Shown: positions 35,214-45,710 of the stretch, piece by piece
Layout of the letters: each line of letters starts with the position of its first letter
Numbering within the stretch: the stretch's first letter is position 1
Source of the DNA: Rhizomys pruinosus
Taxonomy: Eukaryota > Chordata > Mammalia > Rodentia > Spalacidae
DNA length: 64,000 bases
Reading direction: 5' to 3'
Assembly: GCA_009823505.1 (NCBI GenBank)
Contig: VZQC01010551.1
Coordinates: 1,425,918-1,489,917 of the forward strand
Made by a program: the position numbers and the translations under genes
The notes under the pieces: model-generated
Databases searched by the model: none
Seen by the model: only the letters and a program-made list of their open reading frames with translations
What the model was told of the DNA's origin: nothing

Positions 35214-36041
35214 ACTTGCAGTTTATAAACCCTTCTTATGAAAATCTTAGCACATATTGGAATTTGGTGTTCCAAAATTCTGTTCTTTATTTAGGTTTCT
35301 GTGCCTTTAAAAAGGAGACAATTTTTCTTTGGCTACAAAGTGGGAAAATGAACACCCCATCCCTGTGCAGTGTGCCTTCCAGAAAGTGGGATGAAAATCT
35401 ACAATATGTTTAATTCTGCCATTTGCTCTCTAAAGCCCTAGATCTGCCAAAATAAACTGCAAAGTTCTTTCTCGTTAAGGACAAACATACCTGATATAAT
35501 CAGCACTAGCTAACAGACAAAGACAAAGCTCTGAGTAGCAATTTGCAGAAATTAATTCTCTTGTTTAAAAATAGGATTAAAGAGCTTTTTGGCAAAGTGA
35601 ACACTTTCCTGCCTTCCTCCCAGCCCACACCTAACCTGCTCTGGTTCATGTCCATTTGTCTCAGGGCCACACTACTGTGCTGCCTTATGCAGCAGACTAA
35701 ATTTGCTGTATCAGAGATGGAAGAGTCCCTCTTTCATCTCAGAAATGCTGCTGACCACACACTGTCAGAAGTACCACAAAGTATGTTAGGGAGGTTCAAA
35801 GATGTAAAAAGACAATCAATTCCACAACAAAATTTACCAGCTGGCTAGGAAATAAATCACACTTAAAAAACATGCAAATAATTATTCTGAAGTCTTATTT
35901 TATTTTTTTGAAGTCTTATTTTTAACATGCCATTTCACAAACAAAACCTCTGACACATATATTCCACTCCAATGTACAAATATTTTAATTCTTTCAGCAT
36001 TAACTATTTGTAGTCTTCTCTTAATAAAAATATGCAACTCA
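35214..36041. other. FAM185A last intron, unique sequence
   Basis: No exon or recent repeat. The + frame at 35543-35848 lacks splice support. Confidence 0.45.
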
Positions 36042-36196
36042 ATGCCAGGTATGGTGGCGCATAATTTTAGTCCAAGCACTTGGGAGGTAGAGGCAGGTGG
36101 ATCTCTGTAAAACTGAGGCCCACCTGGCCTATTGGTCCACATAGAGAATTCCAGGCCAGCTGGAGCTATAGGGGAGATCCTGTCTCAAATTAAAAA
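36042..36196 (+). repeat. B1 SINE, diverged
   Basis: 'aggtatggtggcgcataatttt', 'gggaggtagaggcaggtggatct' and 'gggagatcctgtctcaaatt' plus an A-run. Confidence 0.88.
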
Positions 36197-36238
36197 AAAA
36201 AAAAAAAAGTAAGTTTTAATCCATTTAAAAGTTTTAAT

Positions 36239-36470
36239 CCGGGGCTGGAGAGATAGCCTAGCAGTTAAGAGCACTGACTGCTCTTGCAGAGGACCCAGGT
36301 TCGATCCCCAGCACCCACATGGCGGCTAAGTAACTCCAATTCCAGGAGAACTCCAGTTCCAGGGGAATCTGAGACCCTCTTCTGACCTCCACAGCACTGC
36401 ACGACATGGGTGCACAAACCTACATGCAGACAGTACACTCATACACGTACGAAAATAAATAAAATTTTTT
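36239..36470 (+). repeat. B2 SINE, internal-duplication subfamily
   Basis: Forward copy with 'aactccaattccaggag' doubled. A 13-bp deletion lies just before the duplication. TSD agttttaatcc on both sides. Confidence 0.94.
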
Positions 36471-36540
36471 AAATAATTTAAAAAATTAAAGTTTTAATCC
36501 ATTTAATAGTCATCTAAGCACAAGGCAAGAATACAATTAG

Positions 36541-36765
36541 TGGGGCTGGAGAAATGGCTTAGTGGTTTAAAGCATTGGCTGTTTTTGCAGAAGACCCAGT
36601 TCAAATCCTAGCACCCAAACGGTGGCTAACAACCACCCATAACTCCAGTTCCAGGGATTTGATGCCCTCTTTTGTCCTCTGTGGGCACTGCATGACATGG
36701 GTACACTTACACATATGCAGGGATAACACTCATAGACATAAAATAAAAATAGATTAAAAAAATCT
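36541..36765 (+). repeat. B2 SINE, older
   Basis: Forward copy, single-copy form ('aactccagttccagggattt'). TSD gaatacaatta on both sides. Confidence 0.93.
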
Positions 36766-36997
36766 TTAAAAGAGAATACAATTAATCAGTTCTGCCCAAG
36801 AAATAATCTTACAGGGACTTTTCCTCATATCTTTTTCTCTGCAATTTATTGCACTTTTCACCTCAGACACTATAGCTTCATTTCTAAAAATGACATTTTG
36901 GTCTTTTCCATGTCTTACATTTTTGAACATGAGGCACACACTTATGATGATCTTATTTTCCTTCCCTACTAATTCTAATTTCTGTGCCCCTTCTGTG

Positions 36998-37246
36998 TTG
37001 ATTTTTTTTTAATTTTATTTATTTTTATGTGTATGAATGTACTGTCTGCATGTAGGTTTGTGCACCCGTGTCGTGCAATGCCGCGGAGGTCAGAAGAGGG
37101 TCTCAGATTCCCCTGGAACTGGAGTTCTCCTGGAATTGGAGTTACAGATGGTTCTTAGCTGCCATGTGGGTGCTGGGGATCGAACCCAGGTCCTCTGCAA
37201 GAGCAGTCGGTGCTCTTAACCGCTAGGCTATCTCTCCAGCCCCCCT
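36998..37246 (-). repeat. B2 SINE, internal-duplication subfamily
   Basis: Reverse-strand full-length copy. The flanks ccttc(t/c)gtgttgattttt repeat with one mismatch. Confidence 0.96.
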
Positions 37247-37930
37247 TCCGTGTTGATTTTTGAAATGGCAAAGCTGACTCTATTTTGTTCTAGCTGACTT
37301 TTGCTTCATCCTGTGTTTCTGCATAGCCATGAAGCCTGTACCTGTAACGGGGTACAGTGTTTTTACAATATGGGAAACATATAAACTGGCCAGGTAGCAT
37401 GTGCTCTCCTTGGAGCCCATTGTTTCCGCAATTCTAAGAAACTTGTTTTTCTTAACCAAAACTTTTTGTTAACTGAAAACTTTTTTGTTAACTGACTTGT
37501 TCCTGGTCTGGTATAAATAGCAAAACCTGGTCTTTCTTTGGCAGAGATTAACAAAGGTGATCTCCCATTATCCATAATACTCCCAGAATCATACACTTTA
37601 CCAAAAAGATAAACAAAAACAAAACAAACACTGTAAGAATACAAATGATCTGAAAACACTTCTTACATTAAGTCTTCATCAGTATTTGTAAGCATATGCT
37701 TTAAATAGCCTTACATACATGAATCTAATGGCATTCTTTGTTCAGTTACTAAATTTTCTCCATGTGTCACTAGCAAGATTTCCATGTATTCTTAACAACA
37801 GTAGCTATTTTGAAGTCACATCACAATGGTGCTTTTATTTTTTTTTTAATTTGGATAAAAAATTGTCCTTAGATTCTTAAAAGTAGTGCCCTTTGAATTA
37901 GACCTTACTTTTCCAACCTATAGACCAGTC

Positions 37931-37965
<35 letters not shown>

Positions 37966-38050
37966 GCCAGAGGACAATTTCAGGTGTCATTTCTCATTCC
38001 TCAAGCTCTGTCCACCTTTTTTTTTTTTTCTAGGCACTTTTAAAAAAATT
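37247..38050. other. FAM185A last intron, unique sequence with (GT)n
   Basis: Unique sequence with a GT run at about 37931-37965. No exon seen. Confidence 0.5.
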
Positions 38051-38420
38051 GAAATTATGTGCATTTCATACATTTCTTAATCAAAGTTAGACCAATTCCC
38101 TGTTCCTTGCCCCCACCCCACCAGAGCCCATGCATTCTGCCATACATATCTTACATATTTTTTCTCAGTCTTTTTTTTTTTTTTTCTTATTTTTTTCAAT
38201 GCAGAAGTTTACTGTTTTGGGCAGAAGTTTACTGTTTCAGTCAGTTCTTTGACCCAGTCTTTTTTGTGGTTCCTTCCAATTTGTAACGCTTCAAAACATG
38301 CATATGTGCACACTATACATATACCAAAATTATGATGTGTGAAAATAAACTATAGGTTAATTCCAAAACATGTTTAGGGATTCACATTTTGACAGTAGGG
38401 TTGTACGCAGGTAAAGAAAA
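38050..38420 (-). repeat. L1 3'UTR pieces
   Basis: Reverse complement of the rodent L1 3'UTR: 'cccccaccccaccagagccc' (the G-rich tract), 'gcattctgccatacatatc', and 'aaactataggttaattcc', which matches text at 9090-9110 in reverse. Confidence 0.7.
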
Positions 38421-38595
38421 TTATTACCTTACATTCCTACATTACATAGCAAGTTGATGAATAGCATCAGGTATTATATTTACTAAAATAGAAAAAAAAA
38501 TCAGAATTATTCAGTTTGCCTTACAACTAGATACTTGGTGCTAGCATCCACAGATAAGGGATACCATTCATTGTTTGTTTTGCTGGGACTATGAT

Positions 38596-39122
38596 ACTTC
38601 ACTGTGGTGGTTTGAATGAGATTGTTCCCCCATAGGCTTCAAGTATTCAGACATTTTGTCCCCAGTTGGTGGTGCTGTTTTGGGAGATATTAGAAGGTGT
38701 GGCAATGCTGGAGGAAATACGTCACTGGGGTTGCGCTTAGAGAGTTTAACAAGTCTTGACAGTCTCCAGAGGCTCTCGTGGCTTCCTGTGCTCTTTGGAA
38801 GATGTGAACCTCGGCTTTCTGCTCCAGCCCTGCCACCATGCCTCCCCACCACAATGGACTCTTAATTCCCTGGAACCATCAATCATAAGCTCAAATAAAC
38901 TCTTCCTTTTTTTTTTTTTTTAAGACAGGGTCTCCCTGTAGCCCCAGCTGTCCTGGAACTCGATCCATAGACCAGGCTGGCCTTGAACTCACAAAGATCC
39001 ACCTGCCTCTGCCTCCCAAGTGCTAGGATTAAAGGCGTGTGCTACCACGCCCGGCTAAACTCTTCCTTTTATAAGGTCCTTGGTCATGGTGGTTTTATCA
39101 CAGCAACAGAAAAGTGACTAAT
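38596..39122 (+). repeat. Rodent DNA-transposon-like element (URR1-type) split by a B1
   Basis: 'gtggtttgaatgagattgttccccc', 'ccccagttggtggtgctgtt', 'aggtgtggcaatgctgg' before, and 'ggtcatggtggttttatcac' after, the B1 at 38909-39056. The 38656-38865 frame lies within it and is not a gene. Confidence 0.55.
38909..39056 (-). repeat. B1 SINE with target-site duplication
   Basis: Reverse-strand 'ttaagacagggtctccctgtag' to 'gctaccacgcccggc'. TSD taaactcttccttt on both sides. Confidence 0.95.
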
Positions 39123-39123
39123 A

Positions 39124-39676
39124 TATTCACTTAGCATAATGTCTTCTAGTTCCATCCATTTACCAGCAAAGTTCATGATGTCATCTTTCTTTACTGCTGC
39201 ATAAAACTCCATTGTGTAGATGTACCACATTTTCTCTATCCACTCATTGGTTGAGGGGCATTTGGGTTGGTTCCAGCTGTTCGCTATTATGAAGAGAGTT
39301 GCAATAAACGTAGATGTGCATGCATCTTTGTGGTAGGATGAGTCTTATGGGTATATACCCAGGAGTGCGATGGCTGGGTCAGGTGGTAGGGTCATTTTGG
39401 GTCTTTTAAGGGTTCTCCACACTGCTTTCCATAGTGGTTGTACAACTTTACATTCCCACCAGCAGTAGATGAGTGTTCCCCTTTCTCCACAGCCTCTCCA
39501 GCATTTGGTGTCTTTTGTACTCTTGATCTTAGCCAGTCTTATTGGAGTGAGATGTTATCTTAAAGTGGTTTTAATTTGCATTTCCTTAATTATTAATGAT
39601 GCTGAACACTTTTTCAGGTATTTCTCAGCCATCTTTATTTCCTCACTTATGAAGTCTCTGTTCAACTCTTTTTTTA
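39124..39676 (-). repeat. L1 ORF2 3' segment
   Basis: Reverse complement of the L1 3' region: 'tagttccatccatttaccag', 'ataaaactccattgtgtagatg', 'tccactcattggttgaggggc', 'gcgatggctgggtcaggtgg'. It adjoins the tail of a second L1 in the same orientation. Confidence 0.85.
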
Positions 39677-39679
39677 TGC

Positions 39680-40674
39680 TTTTATTGATGTTTTGTGTAT
39701 TTCAGACATCATTTCTCAGTTCAGTTTAGACATATTCCCCTTTCCCTTCCTCCCACCCCATCCCAGATCATGCACTCTGCCATAACTATCCTGCATCTTT
39801 CTCTCAGTCTTAGTTAATTGTTCCTTTGACAAGGATGTAATGGCGCTCTTTGTCTCTTTTGATTAGTTTTACTTTGAGATCTATTTTGTCTGATATTAGA
39901 ATAGCCACTCCAGCTTGTTTCTTGGAATATTTTTTTCCATCCTTTCACTCTAAGGTGGTGTCTGTCTTTGAGGGTGAGATGGGTTTCTTGTACACAGCAT
40001 ATAGGAGGATTATTTCCTAGTCCATTCTCCCTGTCTATGTCTTTTGATTGGGGAGTTTAGACCATTAGTATTTAAGGCTATTATTGAGAGATGTGTGTTG
40101 CTTCCTTTCACCTTTTTGTTTGCATTCTCGGACTAGGTTTGTATTTACTCTGTTATGCTTTTGTTGATTTCTCTCTTTAATTGCTTAGGGATAGTTGCTC
40201 TTTTCCTCTGTTCTTTGGATTGCTTCTAGGAGTTTCTGAAGTGTTAGTTTCTTAGGTATGTATTCTTTCATCTTGTTCATGTTGTGAAAGATTTTTCTTT
40301 CTCCTTCAACTGTAACTGACATTTTTGCTGGATATAGTAGTCTGGGTTGGCATCTAAAGTCGTTTAGCACAGGGAATACTTTGGTTGTTCTTCTAGCTTT
40401 CATAGTTTGGACTGAGAAATCAGATGTGATTCTGATGGGTTTCCCCTTATATGTAACCTGTTGTTTTTCTCTTGTGGCTTTCAGTATTTTGTCTTTATTT
40501 TGAGCATTTAGTGTTTTAACAATTATATGGCATGGGGAGTTTCTTTTCTGGTCCTATTTGGTATTCTATGTGCTTCTTGTATTTGTATGGGATTGTCTTT
40601 TTTCAGTTTGGAAAATTTTCTTCTATTATCCTGTTAAAGATCTGGTCAAGTGTTGTGGGATTCTTCTTCCTCAT
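39680..40674 (-). repeat. L1 element, 3' portion: 3'UTR, truncated ORF2 and ORF1 C-terminal part
   Basis: Reverse-strand L1. From right to left: the ORF1 C-terminal domain (YPAKMSVTVEGERKIF, NKMKEY, EAIQRTEEKSNYP), the start of ORF2 endonuclease (ILISDKIDLK..IKRDKE near 39830-39930), then directly the 3'UTR with its G-rich tract (39690-39820). Most of ORF2 is missing. The 5' half of this same L1 lies at 46330-47345, on the far side of an ERV inserted in ORF1. Confidence 0.8.
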
Positions 40675-41052
40675 TGTTGGGCCCTGTGGGTCCTCCAAGA
40701 GAATGTGGCCTACTGTAATCCCCTGAGCCTGACTAGAGTTTAGTGACCTGTCTCTGGTGGGTCACTTCCGCATAGGAGTGAGTCAGCATAGCCCCATCTG
40801 AATTACTATTGGTCCAAAGCTATCCCCCGACTCTACGTATTTCCTCTTCTGCCTTCTTTTCTCCGCCCCTCCTGCCGAACAAATATAAGTTGCTGCCTGA
40901 TGCAATAAAGTGAGTCCTTGCTTTGACGAGCTCCCGGTCTGGGGTGTTCCCTTGTGGACCATCGACACTCATCATCCACTCAGCCCCATCCACCAATGAG
41001 GCTGGCTGGTTCAAGCCTCTTCTCCCCTGTCCCTCTTCAGGTGACACCCACA
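40675..41052 (+). repeat. ERV 5' LTR
   Basis: Begins TGTTGGGCCCTGTGGG and ends ...GGTGACACCCACA. A TATA-like 'aaatataagt' lies near 40880 and AATAAA at 40904-40909, giving U3-R-U5 order. By eye it differs from the 3' LTR at roughly one base in ten, so the insertion is old. Confidence 0.93.
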
Positions 41053-41132
41053 GACTGGTATTTCCGCCCAGTTACCTTTGGAAGTTTGCTGACAGGCCAA
41101 TCAGTCTATGGGTGAGTGTACCTCCATAAATT

Positions 41133-41486
41133 ATGGGGAAGTCTGCTTCCGAACCCCAACCTCTTTATCCTCCCCTCGATCCTTTTGGGGGTGCTCCCTG
41201 GCTACTGCCACCTGATCTGCTGACCAACCCCTTTCGGGCCCTGGCGGTGCCCCCTGAAGCCTTGAAGGTGGTGCCGCCACCCTATAACCATTACCTATGG
41301 CATGCTCCACATTGGCAGATGCTGGTCCTTTTCCTCCTCAGGGCTGGAGCAAGGTCTTGGGGCGTGGCTATCTCCTTTGGCTGTCTCCCAGCTGCGGTGG
41401 CATGTGGCATGTGGCATTCCCGGCGCATTGTTGGATGTCAGCAGTGTCTCGCAAGGGTCTTTCAGTGGTGGCGGCGACATTGGTAG
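41133..41486 (+). pseudogene. Candidate gag 5' remnant
   Basis: A 117-codon frame starting 80 bp after the 5' LTR. It begins MGKSAS, a good N-myristoylation signal (Gly2, Ser6), as expected for a retroviral matrix protein. It contains PPPY (about residues 49-52), the classic late-budding motif of type D and related Gag proteins. The region is proline-rich and GC-rich. No capsid major homology region or zinc knuckle is visible, and the frame ends early. The position and motifs fit a collapsed gag, but the call is inference. No clear primer-binding site was found after the LTR. Confidence 0.45.
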
Positions 41487-42038
41487 TCTCCCGAGTTGCG
41501 TCCTCCCGGGTTGGGTCTCTTGGCCCGGGATAGGTGTCTTCCAGGGGCCGTTCCCGTAGCCCCTGCCTCCGGCTGGCTGTCATTCTGCCATGTTGTCCCC
41601 CTCCTCACACACCGTCAGTCCCTCCTCGCCGGCCAACCCAACTGTGCTGCTGGACCCCCTCGTGGAGGTTGTCGGGCATGCATGGCGGGCAGCTGCCGTG
41701 GTCCTCGGGGGGCCATTTGGTGGGTGAGAAAGTTGGAGGGCTTCCTGGCTTGCTCCTCTCGGGGTCGTGCGGGATTCCTGCATGGTCCCGGACCTGGGCA
41801 TTTGCCGGCTTGCCATCGCTCAGGGCCACACCCCCTCACCGAGCGGGTGGTGGTTTTCCGTCTTTCCTCCTCCTCTCGGGTGCCTGGTGCTGCCTTGCCT
41901 CATCTTGTATGCCACGCGTTTAAGGCGCCCCCCCCACCTTCTTGCTGGGTCTGCCTGCATCAGTCTCCCGCCAGCTGGCCGGCCTTGGGGGTGGTCTTGC
42001 TCCCTGTCCCCTGGCTCCCAATCCCAGTGCGGGGTGGN
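41487..42038 (+). other. GC-rich ERV internal sequence of unclear origin
   Basis: Several overlapping frames remain open here, up to 195 codons at 41496-42083, because of high GC content. I recognise no Gag or Pol motif. The single ambiguous base N is at 42038, exactly where the inverted duplication starts. Confidence 0.5.
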
Positions 42039-43063
42039 GGAGGCATTTTAGAATTGTACAAATGCATATTAACATTTACATAAATCCAATTAAAGATTGT
42101 TAACACCAAAAGGCATAAACCAAGTTTTGTATAGTTTGAATCTGTAAAGTGAATTATAGTTGGCCTTTTTTAAAACACAGGAGTTTAGAAAGTTATAGGG
42201 GTTAAAACAAAACGTTCATGCATCCATACACATATGTGTGTGCGTGCACACATACAAGCATACACAAACATATGTACAAAGGAAAAAAAGTCGTGAGATC
42301 AGTCTGTGGGAAGAAAGTCACATTATTGTCCTATAGTCGATGAGACATGACAAGCAGGAGAGGAGCACAGAACAAACACTGGCATATTTTGTCTTTTGTC
42401 CTGAGGTGGACCAAGGAATGCTTTTGTCTGAGTTGGTCAAAGTAAGGGTCATCTCGGTAGTTGGGGTGGCTCTCCCGCCCCTGCTCAAACTGTTATTCAT
42501 TCTGGTCTAGGAAATCGTTATAAAAGGCCTTTTGGTCTCTTGTGATAAAGGCCTCCGCCTCACCCAGAATGTCCTGACCCAAGAGACTGGCTGTCAGGCC
42601 AGGGACCACGAGAGGGCGCACCTCCCCATGGTTACCACTAGGGTCGACCCAGGGAAACAGTTTCCCAAGACGTGGATTGACCATCCACGCCCAGTAAGGA
42701 CGGCCCGGGTCCAACTGCCAAGAGTGGGAACTTCCTCCTTTCTAATGACCTGTGGTCAGCCCCAGTGTCGATGAGGAGTCTGGATCGGCCCAGTCCCTTT
42801 CTTTTCTTTCTTTTTTTTTTTTTTTAATTTTTTATTTATTTCTGTATGTGTATGAATGTGCTGTCTGCAATGCAGGTTTGTGCACCCGTGTCGTGCAATG
42901 CCGCGGAGGTCAGAAGAGGGTGTCGGATTCCCCTGGAACTGGAGTTCTCCTGGAATTGGAGTTTCGGACGGTTCTTGGCCGCCATGTGGGTGCTGGGGAT
43001 CGAACCTGAGTACTCTGTAAGAGCGGTCGGCGCACTTAACCGCTAGGCCATCTCTCCAGCCCC
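42039..43063 (-). repeat. Left arm of ERV inverted duplication
   Basis: Reverse complement of 43150-44174. It contains the ERV protease text in reverse and a complete B2 at 42810-43063. The outer end pairs 'ggaggcatttta' (42039) with 'taaaatgcctcc' (ending 44174). The inner end stops exactly at the B2 head. Unique sequence looks identical between arms; the few differences are inside the B2. Confidence 0.95.
42810..43063 (-). repeat. B2 SINE inside the left arm
   Basis: Internal-duplication B2. It carries 'gcaatgcaggtttgtgcacc', a variant shared with the right-arm copy and no other B2 here, so both are the same insertion. Its head end lacks the target duplication found in the right arm. Confidence 0.94.
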
Positions 43064-43150
43064 TGCAAGTCCAAATTTAATCTTAAGAGTGAGCCTTTAA
43101 ACTCCCTGCGGGGCCGTCCCCAGCCCTGTTAAAGAAAGGGAATGGGGGGG
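43064..43150 (+). other. Spacer (loop) between the inverted arms
   Basis: About 85 unpaired bases. Its right end holds the first target duplication aaagaaaggga (43131-43141) of the right-arm B2, so this is original ERV sequence upstream of the protease. Confidence 0.85.
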
Positions 43151-43408
43151 GTCTGGAGAGATGGCCTAGCGGTTAAGAGTGCCGATCGCTCTTACAGAGT
43201 ACTCAGGTTCGATCCCCAGCACCCACATGGCGGCCAAGAACCGTCCGAAACTCCAATTCCAGGAGAACTCCAGTTCCAGGGGGAATCCGACACCCTTTTC
43301 TGACCTCCGCGGCATTGCACGACAGGGGTGCACAAACCTGCATTGCAGACAGCACATTCATACACATACAGAAATAAATAAAAAATTAAAAAAAAAAAAA
43401 AAGAAAGA
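43144..43408 (+). repeat. B2 SINE inserted upstream of ERV protease
   Basis: Internal-duplication B2 with the TSD aaagaaaggga at 43131-43141 and 43409-43419. It differs from the left-arm copy at about five or six positions. Confidence 0.94.
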
Positions 43409-44174
43409 AAAGAAAGGGACTGGGCCGATCCAGACTCCTCATCGACACTGGGGCTGACCACAGGTCATTAGAAAGGAGGAAGTTCCCACTCTTGGCAGTT
43501 GGACCCGGGCCGTCCTTACTGGGCGTGGATGGTCAATCCACGTCTTGGGAAACTGTTTCCCTGGGTCGACCCTAGTGGTAACCATGGGGAGGTGCGCCCT
43601 CTCGTGGTCCCTGGCCTGACAGCCAGTCTCTTGGGTCAGGACATTCTGGGTGAGGCGGAGGCCTTTATCACAAGAGACCAAAAGGCCTTTTATAACGATT
43701 TCCTAGACCAGAATGAATAACAGTTTGAGCAGGGGCGGGAGAGCCACCCCAACTACCGAGATGACCCTTACTTTGACCAACTCAGACAAAAGCATTCCTT
43801 GGTCCACCTCAGGACAAAAGACAAAATATGCCAGTGTTTGTTCTGTGCTCCTCTCCTGCTTGTCATGTCTCATCGACTATAGGACAATAATGTGACTTTC
43901 TTCCCACAGACTGATCTCACGACTTTTTTTCCTTTGTACATATGTTTGTGTATGCTTGTATGTGTGCACGCACACACATATGTGTATGGATGCATGAACG
44001 TTTTGTTTTAACCCCTATAACTTTCTAAACTCCTGTGTTTTAAAAAAGGCCAACTATAATTCACTTTACAGATTCAAACTATACAAAACTTGGTTTATGC
44101 CTTTTGGTGTTAACAATCTTTAATTGGATTTATGTAAATGTTAATATGCATTTGTACAATTCTAAAATGCCTCC
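43150..44174 (+). repeat. Right arm of ERV inverted duplication
   Basis: Carries the B2 with both target duplications and then protease-region sequence in the provirus orientation, so it is the original copy. It ends at 'taaaatgcctcc' before sequence found only once. Confidence 0.95.
43412..43720 (+). pseudogene. ERV protease remnant (pro)
   Basis: The aspartic protease active-site box LLIDTGAD is encoded at 43435-43458. About 60 codons on, VPGLTASLLGQDIL matches the conserved C-terminal LLGxDIL helix of retroviral proteases. The two lie in different frames, so at least one frameshift separates them, and a stop at 43720 ends the second frame. A B2 disrupts the upstream sequence. The same text is present in reverse in the left arm. 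The LLG-D-IL context favours a betaretrovirus-like origin. Confidence 0.85.
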
Positions 44175-44699
44175 GAGCTGGGACTGGCCCCTCCAACTCG
44201 GATGCAGCTCTATTAATTAGTTAAACTTCTATGGTCATTTACTTGTCTTGGTTAAAAAATTACTGATTGTACAAATGCTGCTACAGTTAGCTACTTTATG
44301 GGTGTATGGTACCACTATCAAGTACACTTCCTCAACACCTGAGGCAAAAACTAACATTGGTTCTAAGCAATAATCTTATTTTAATTTAGATATAATTTAA
44401 GTACAGCATCTTTAAAAAGGGTTTTGTGCCAGGCCTGGAAAAAAAACCACCTCCAAGGACTGAAAGGAAAATGCTTGTTATAAACCCACTTTATAAGATT
44501 TATAGTGATATGGTTTAAATAAGTATTATACATTTATATAGAGGTATTTCAGTAGAGATTTATACAAAAACACAAATAAATAAATATGTTAATGGACTTG
44601 ATTTCTCTGAAGTCACAGTCTAAGTAAAAGAATTTTAAGGAACATTTAATTGCCGCCCACTAACTCATACAAACTGGAAGGGACTTAGGCATAAATACC
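44175..44699 (+). other. ERV internal A/T-rich sequence, unassigned
   Basis: Single-copy sequence between the right arm and integrase. Reverse transcriptase motifs such as YxDD are not visible, so most of pol is gone. Confidence 0.5.
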
Positions 44700-45263
44700 C
44701 CCATGTAGCAGTTAAAGATCTAAAAATGATCATCTGCACCTGCCGGTCCTGCCAGTCCTTCCTCCCTCCAAACCTCGGGCAGTAATCCCCGAGGTCTCCA
44801 GCCTGACCATCTCTGGCCATTATGTGCCATTTGGCAGTTGACTCAAATCAAAACAGACAGCAGTCAAACCCTCGAGGCTCAATTACAAAAACAAAAGGGG
44901 GAGTCCATGCCCCCACATGATCACCCTAAATATTTTAAATTTTTCCAAAATATTTTAAATTTTTCCAAGGAAGACAGGTATACATCCCCTTTTCAGAAGC
45001 ACTGGTCCTCATCTGTCACCTATAACTCTATTCAGGTCAGATGGAGGGACCCACTCACCGGGGTGTGGAGGGGACCAGACCCATTCCTCATAGTGGGGAT
45101 AGGATTCAGATGTATTTTCCCCTCAAATGAAAAAAGGCCCATCTGGTTGCCGGCTAGAAGCCTCAAATACCTCCCCCAACAGGGGGACAATGATAATGAC
45201 CCCTCCAGGGGATGTGTCACCCCTGAGGATGGCCCCTCTGTTCTTCCCTCAGGATCAGCCTAG
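44700..45263 (+). pseudogene. ERV integrase remnant (pol 3' end)
   Basis: The first part shows the second half of the HHCC zinc-binding domain (ICTCRSCQSF) and, across a stop, the 'NPRGLxPxxxW' segment that begins the catalytic core. The core with its D,D-35-E residues is missing. A later frame (44838-45263) carries the C-terminal SH3-like domain: RWRDPLTGVWRGPDPFLI and the [11 protein letters not shown] ending. The WRGPDP motif is betaretroviral in style. Multiple breaks make it non-functional. Confidence 0.85.
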
Positions 45264-45264
45264 G

Positions 45265-45591
45265 ATGAAAGTGACGTTGCTCCTCCTGCTGCTGGCTCTC
45301 ATCCCACCCAGTGACAGGGGATTCGGAAACCCCAACGAGGCTGCAAAGCGCCTAGAGGAGAAGTGCTGCTTCTATGCTAATAGGTCTGGAGTTGTGCATG
45401 ACAAGATAAGAAAATTACAGGAAGACCTGGAAGAAAGAAGAAAGCAACTGCTAGAGGGCCCATTTTGGACCGGCCTATATGGCCTCCTGCCCTATTTACT
45501 CCCCCTGCTTGGACCGCTCCTTACGCTTTTCCTTCTTCTCACCTTTGGCCCATTGTTAATAAGGTCATACAGTTTATCCAGGGGAGGTTAG
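45265..45591 (+). CDS. ERV env remnant: signal peptide joined to a truncated transmembrane subunit
   Basis: An open frame of 108 codons from ATG 45265 to a stop at 45589-45591. Residues 1-18 form a leucine-rich signal peptide ([14 protein letters not shown]). After about ten residues comes [13 protein letters not shown], the end of the disulphide/CC region of gamma- and type D envelope transmembrane subunits, with an N-x-S glycosylation site. A short heptad stretch ([16 protein letters not shown]) and a hydrophobic span (about residues 71-98) follow. The surface subunit, cleavage site, fusion peptide and first heptad are absent. The usual cytoplasmic tail continues in another frame after the membrane span. 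It may be an inert relic or may make a small membrane protein. Confidence 0.75.
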   Translation: MKVTLLLLLLALIPPSDRGFGNPNEAAKRLEEKCCFYANRSGVVHDKIRKLQEDLEERRKQLLEGPFWTGLYGLLPYLLPLLGPLLTLFLLLTFGPLLIRSYSLSRGG

Positions 45592-45710
45592 ATGCAGTAA
45601 AGTTACATCAGGTTGAGGTCCACTATCACAGGCTTGCCAGCCAGGAACAAGGGTCTTATGAACGGCCATCTTCGTGCGATTGCCCGACCCCCACCCTCCA
45701 TGTGGCCAAT

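Noticed and set aside
34769..35413. Frames across the 61-bp minisatellite
   Set aside because: The unit length is not a multiple of three and the frames change between units.
41496..42083. 195-codon frame, the longest in the window
   Set aside because: High GC content and absence of stops explain it. It crosses the N at 42038 and the inverted-repeat junction, and shows no motif.
42532..42774. A second ERV protease gene on the opposite strand
   Set aside because: It is the left arm of the inverted duplication, a copy of 43439-43681.
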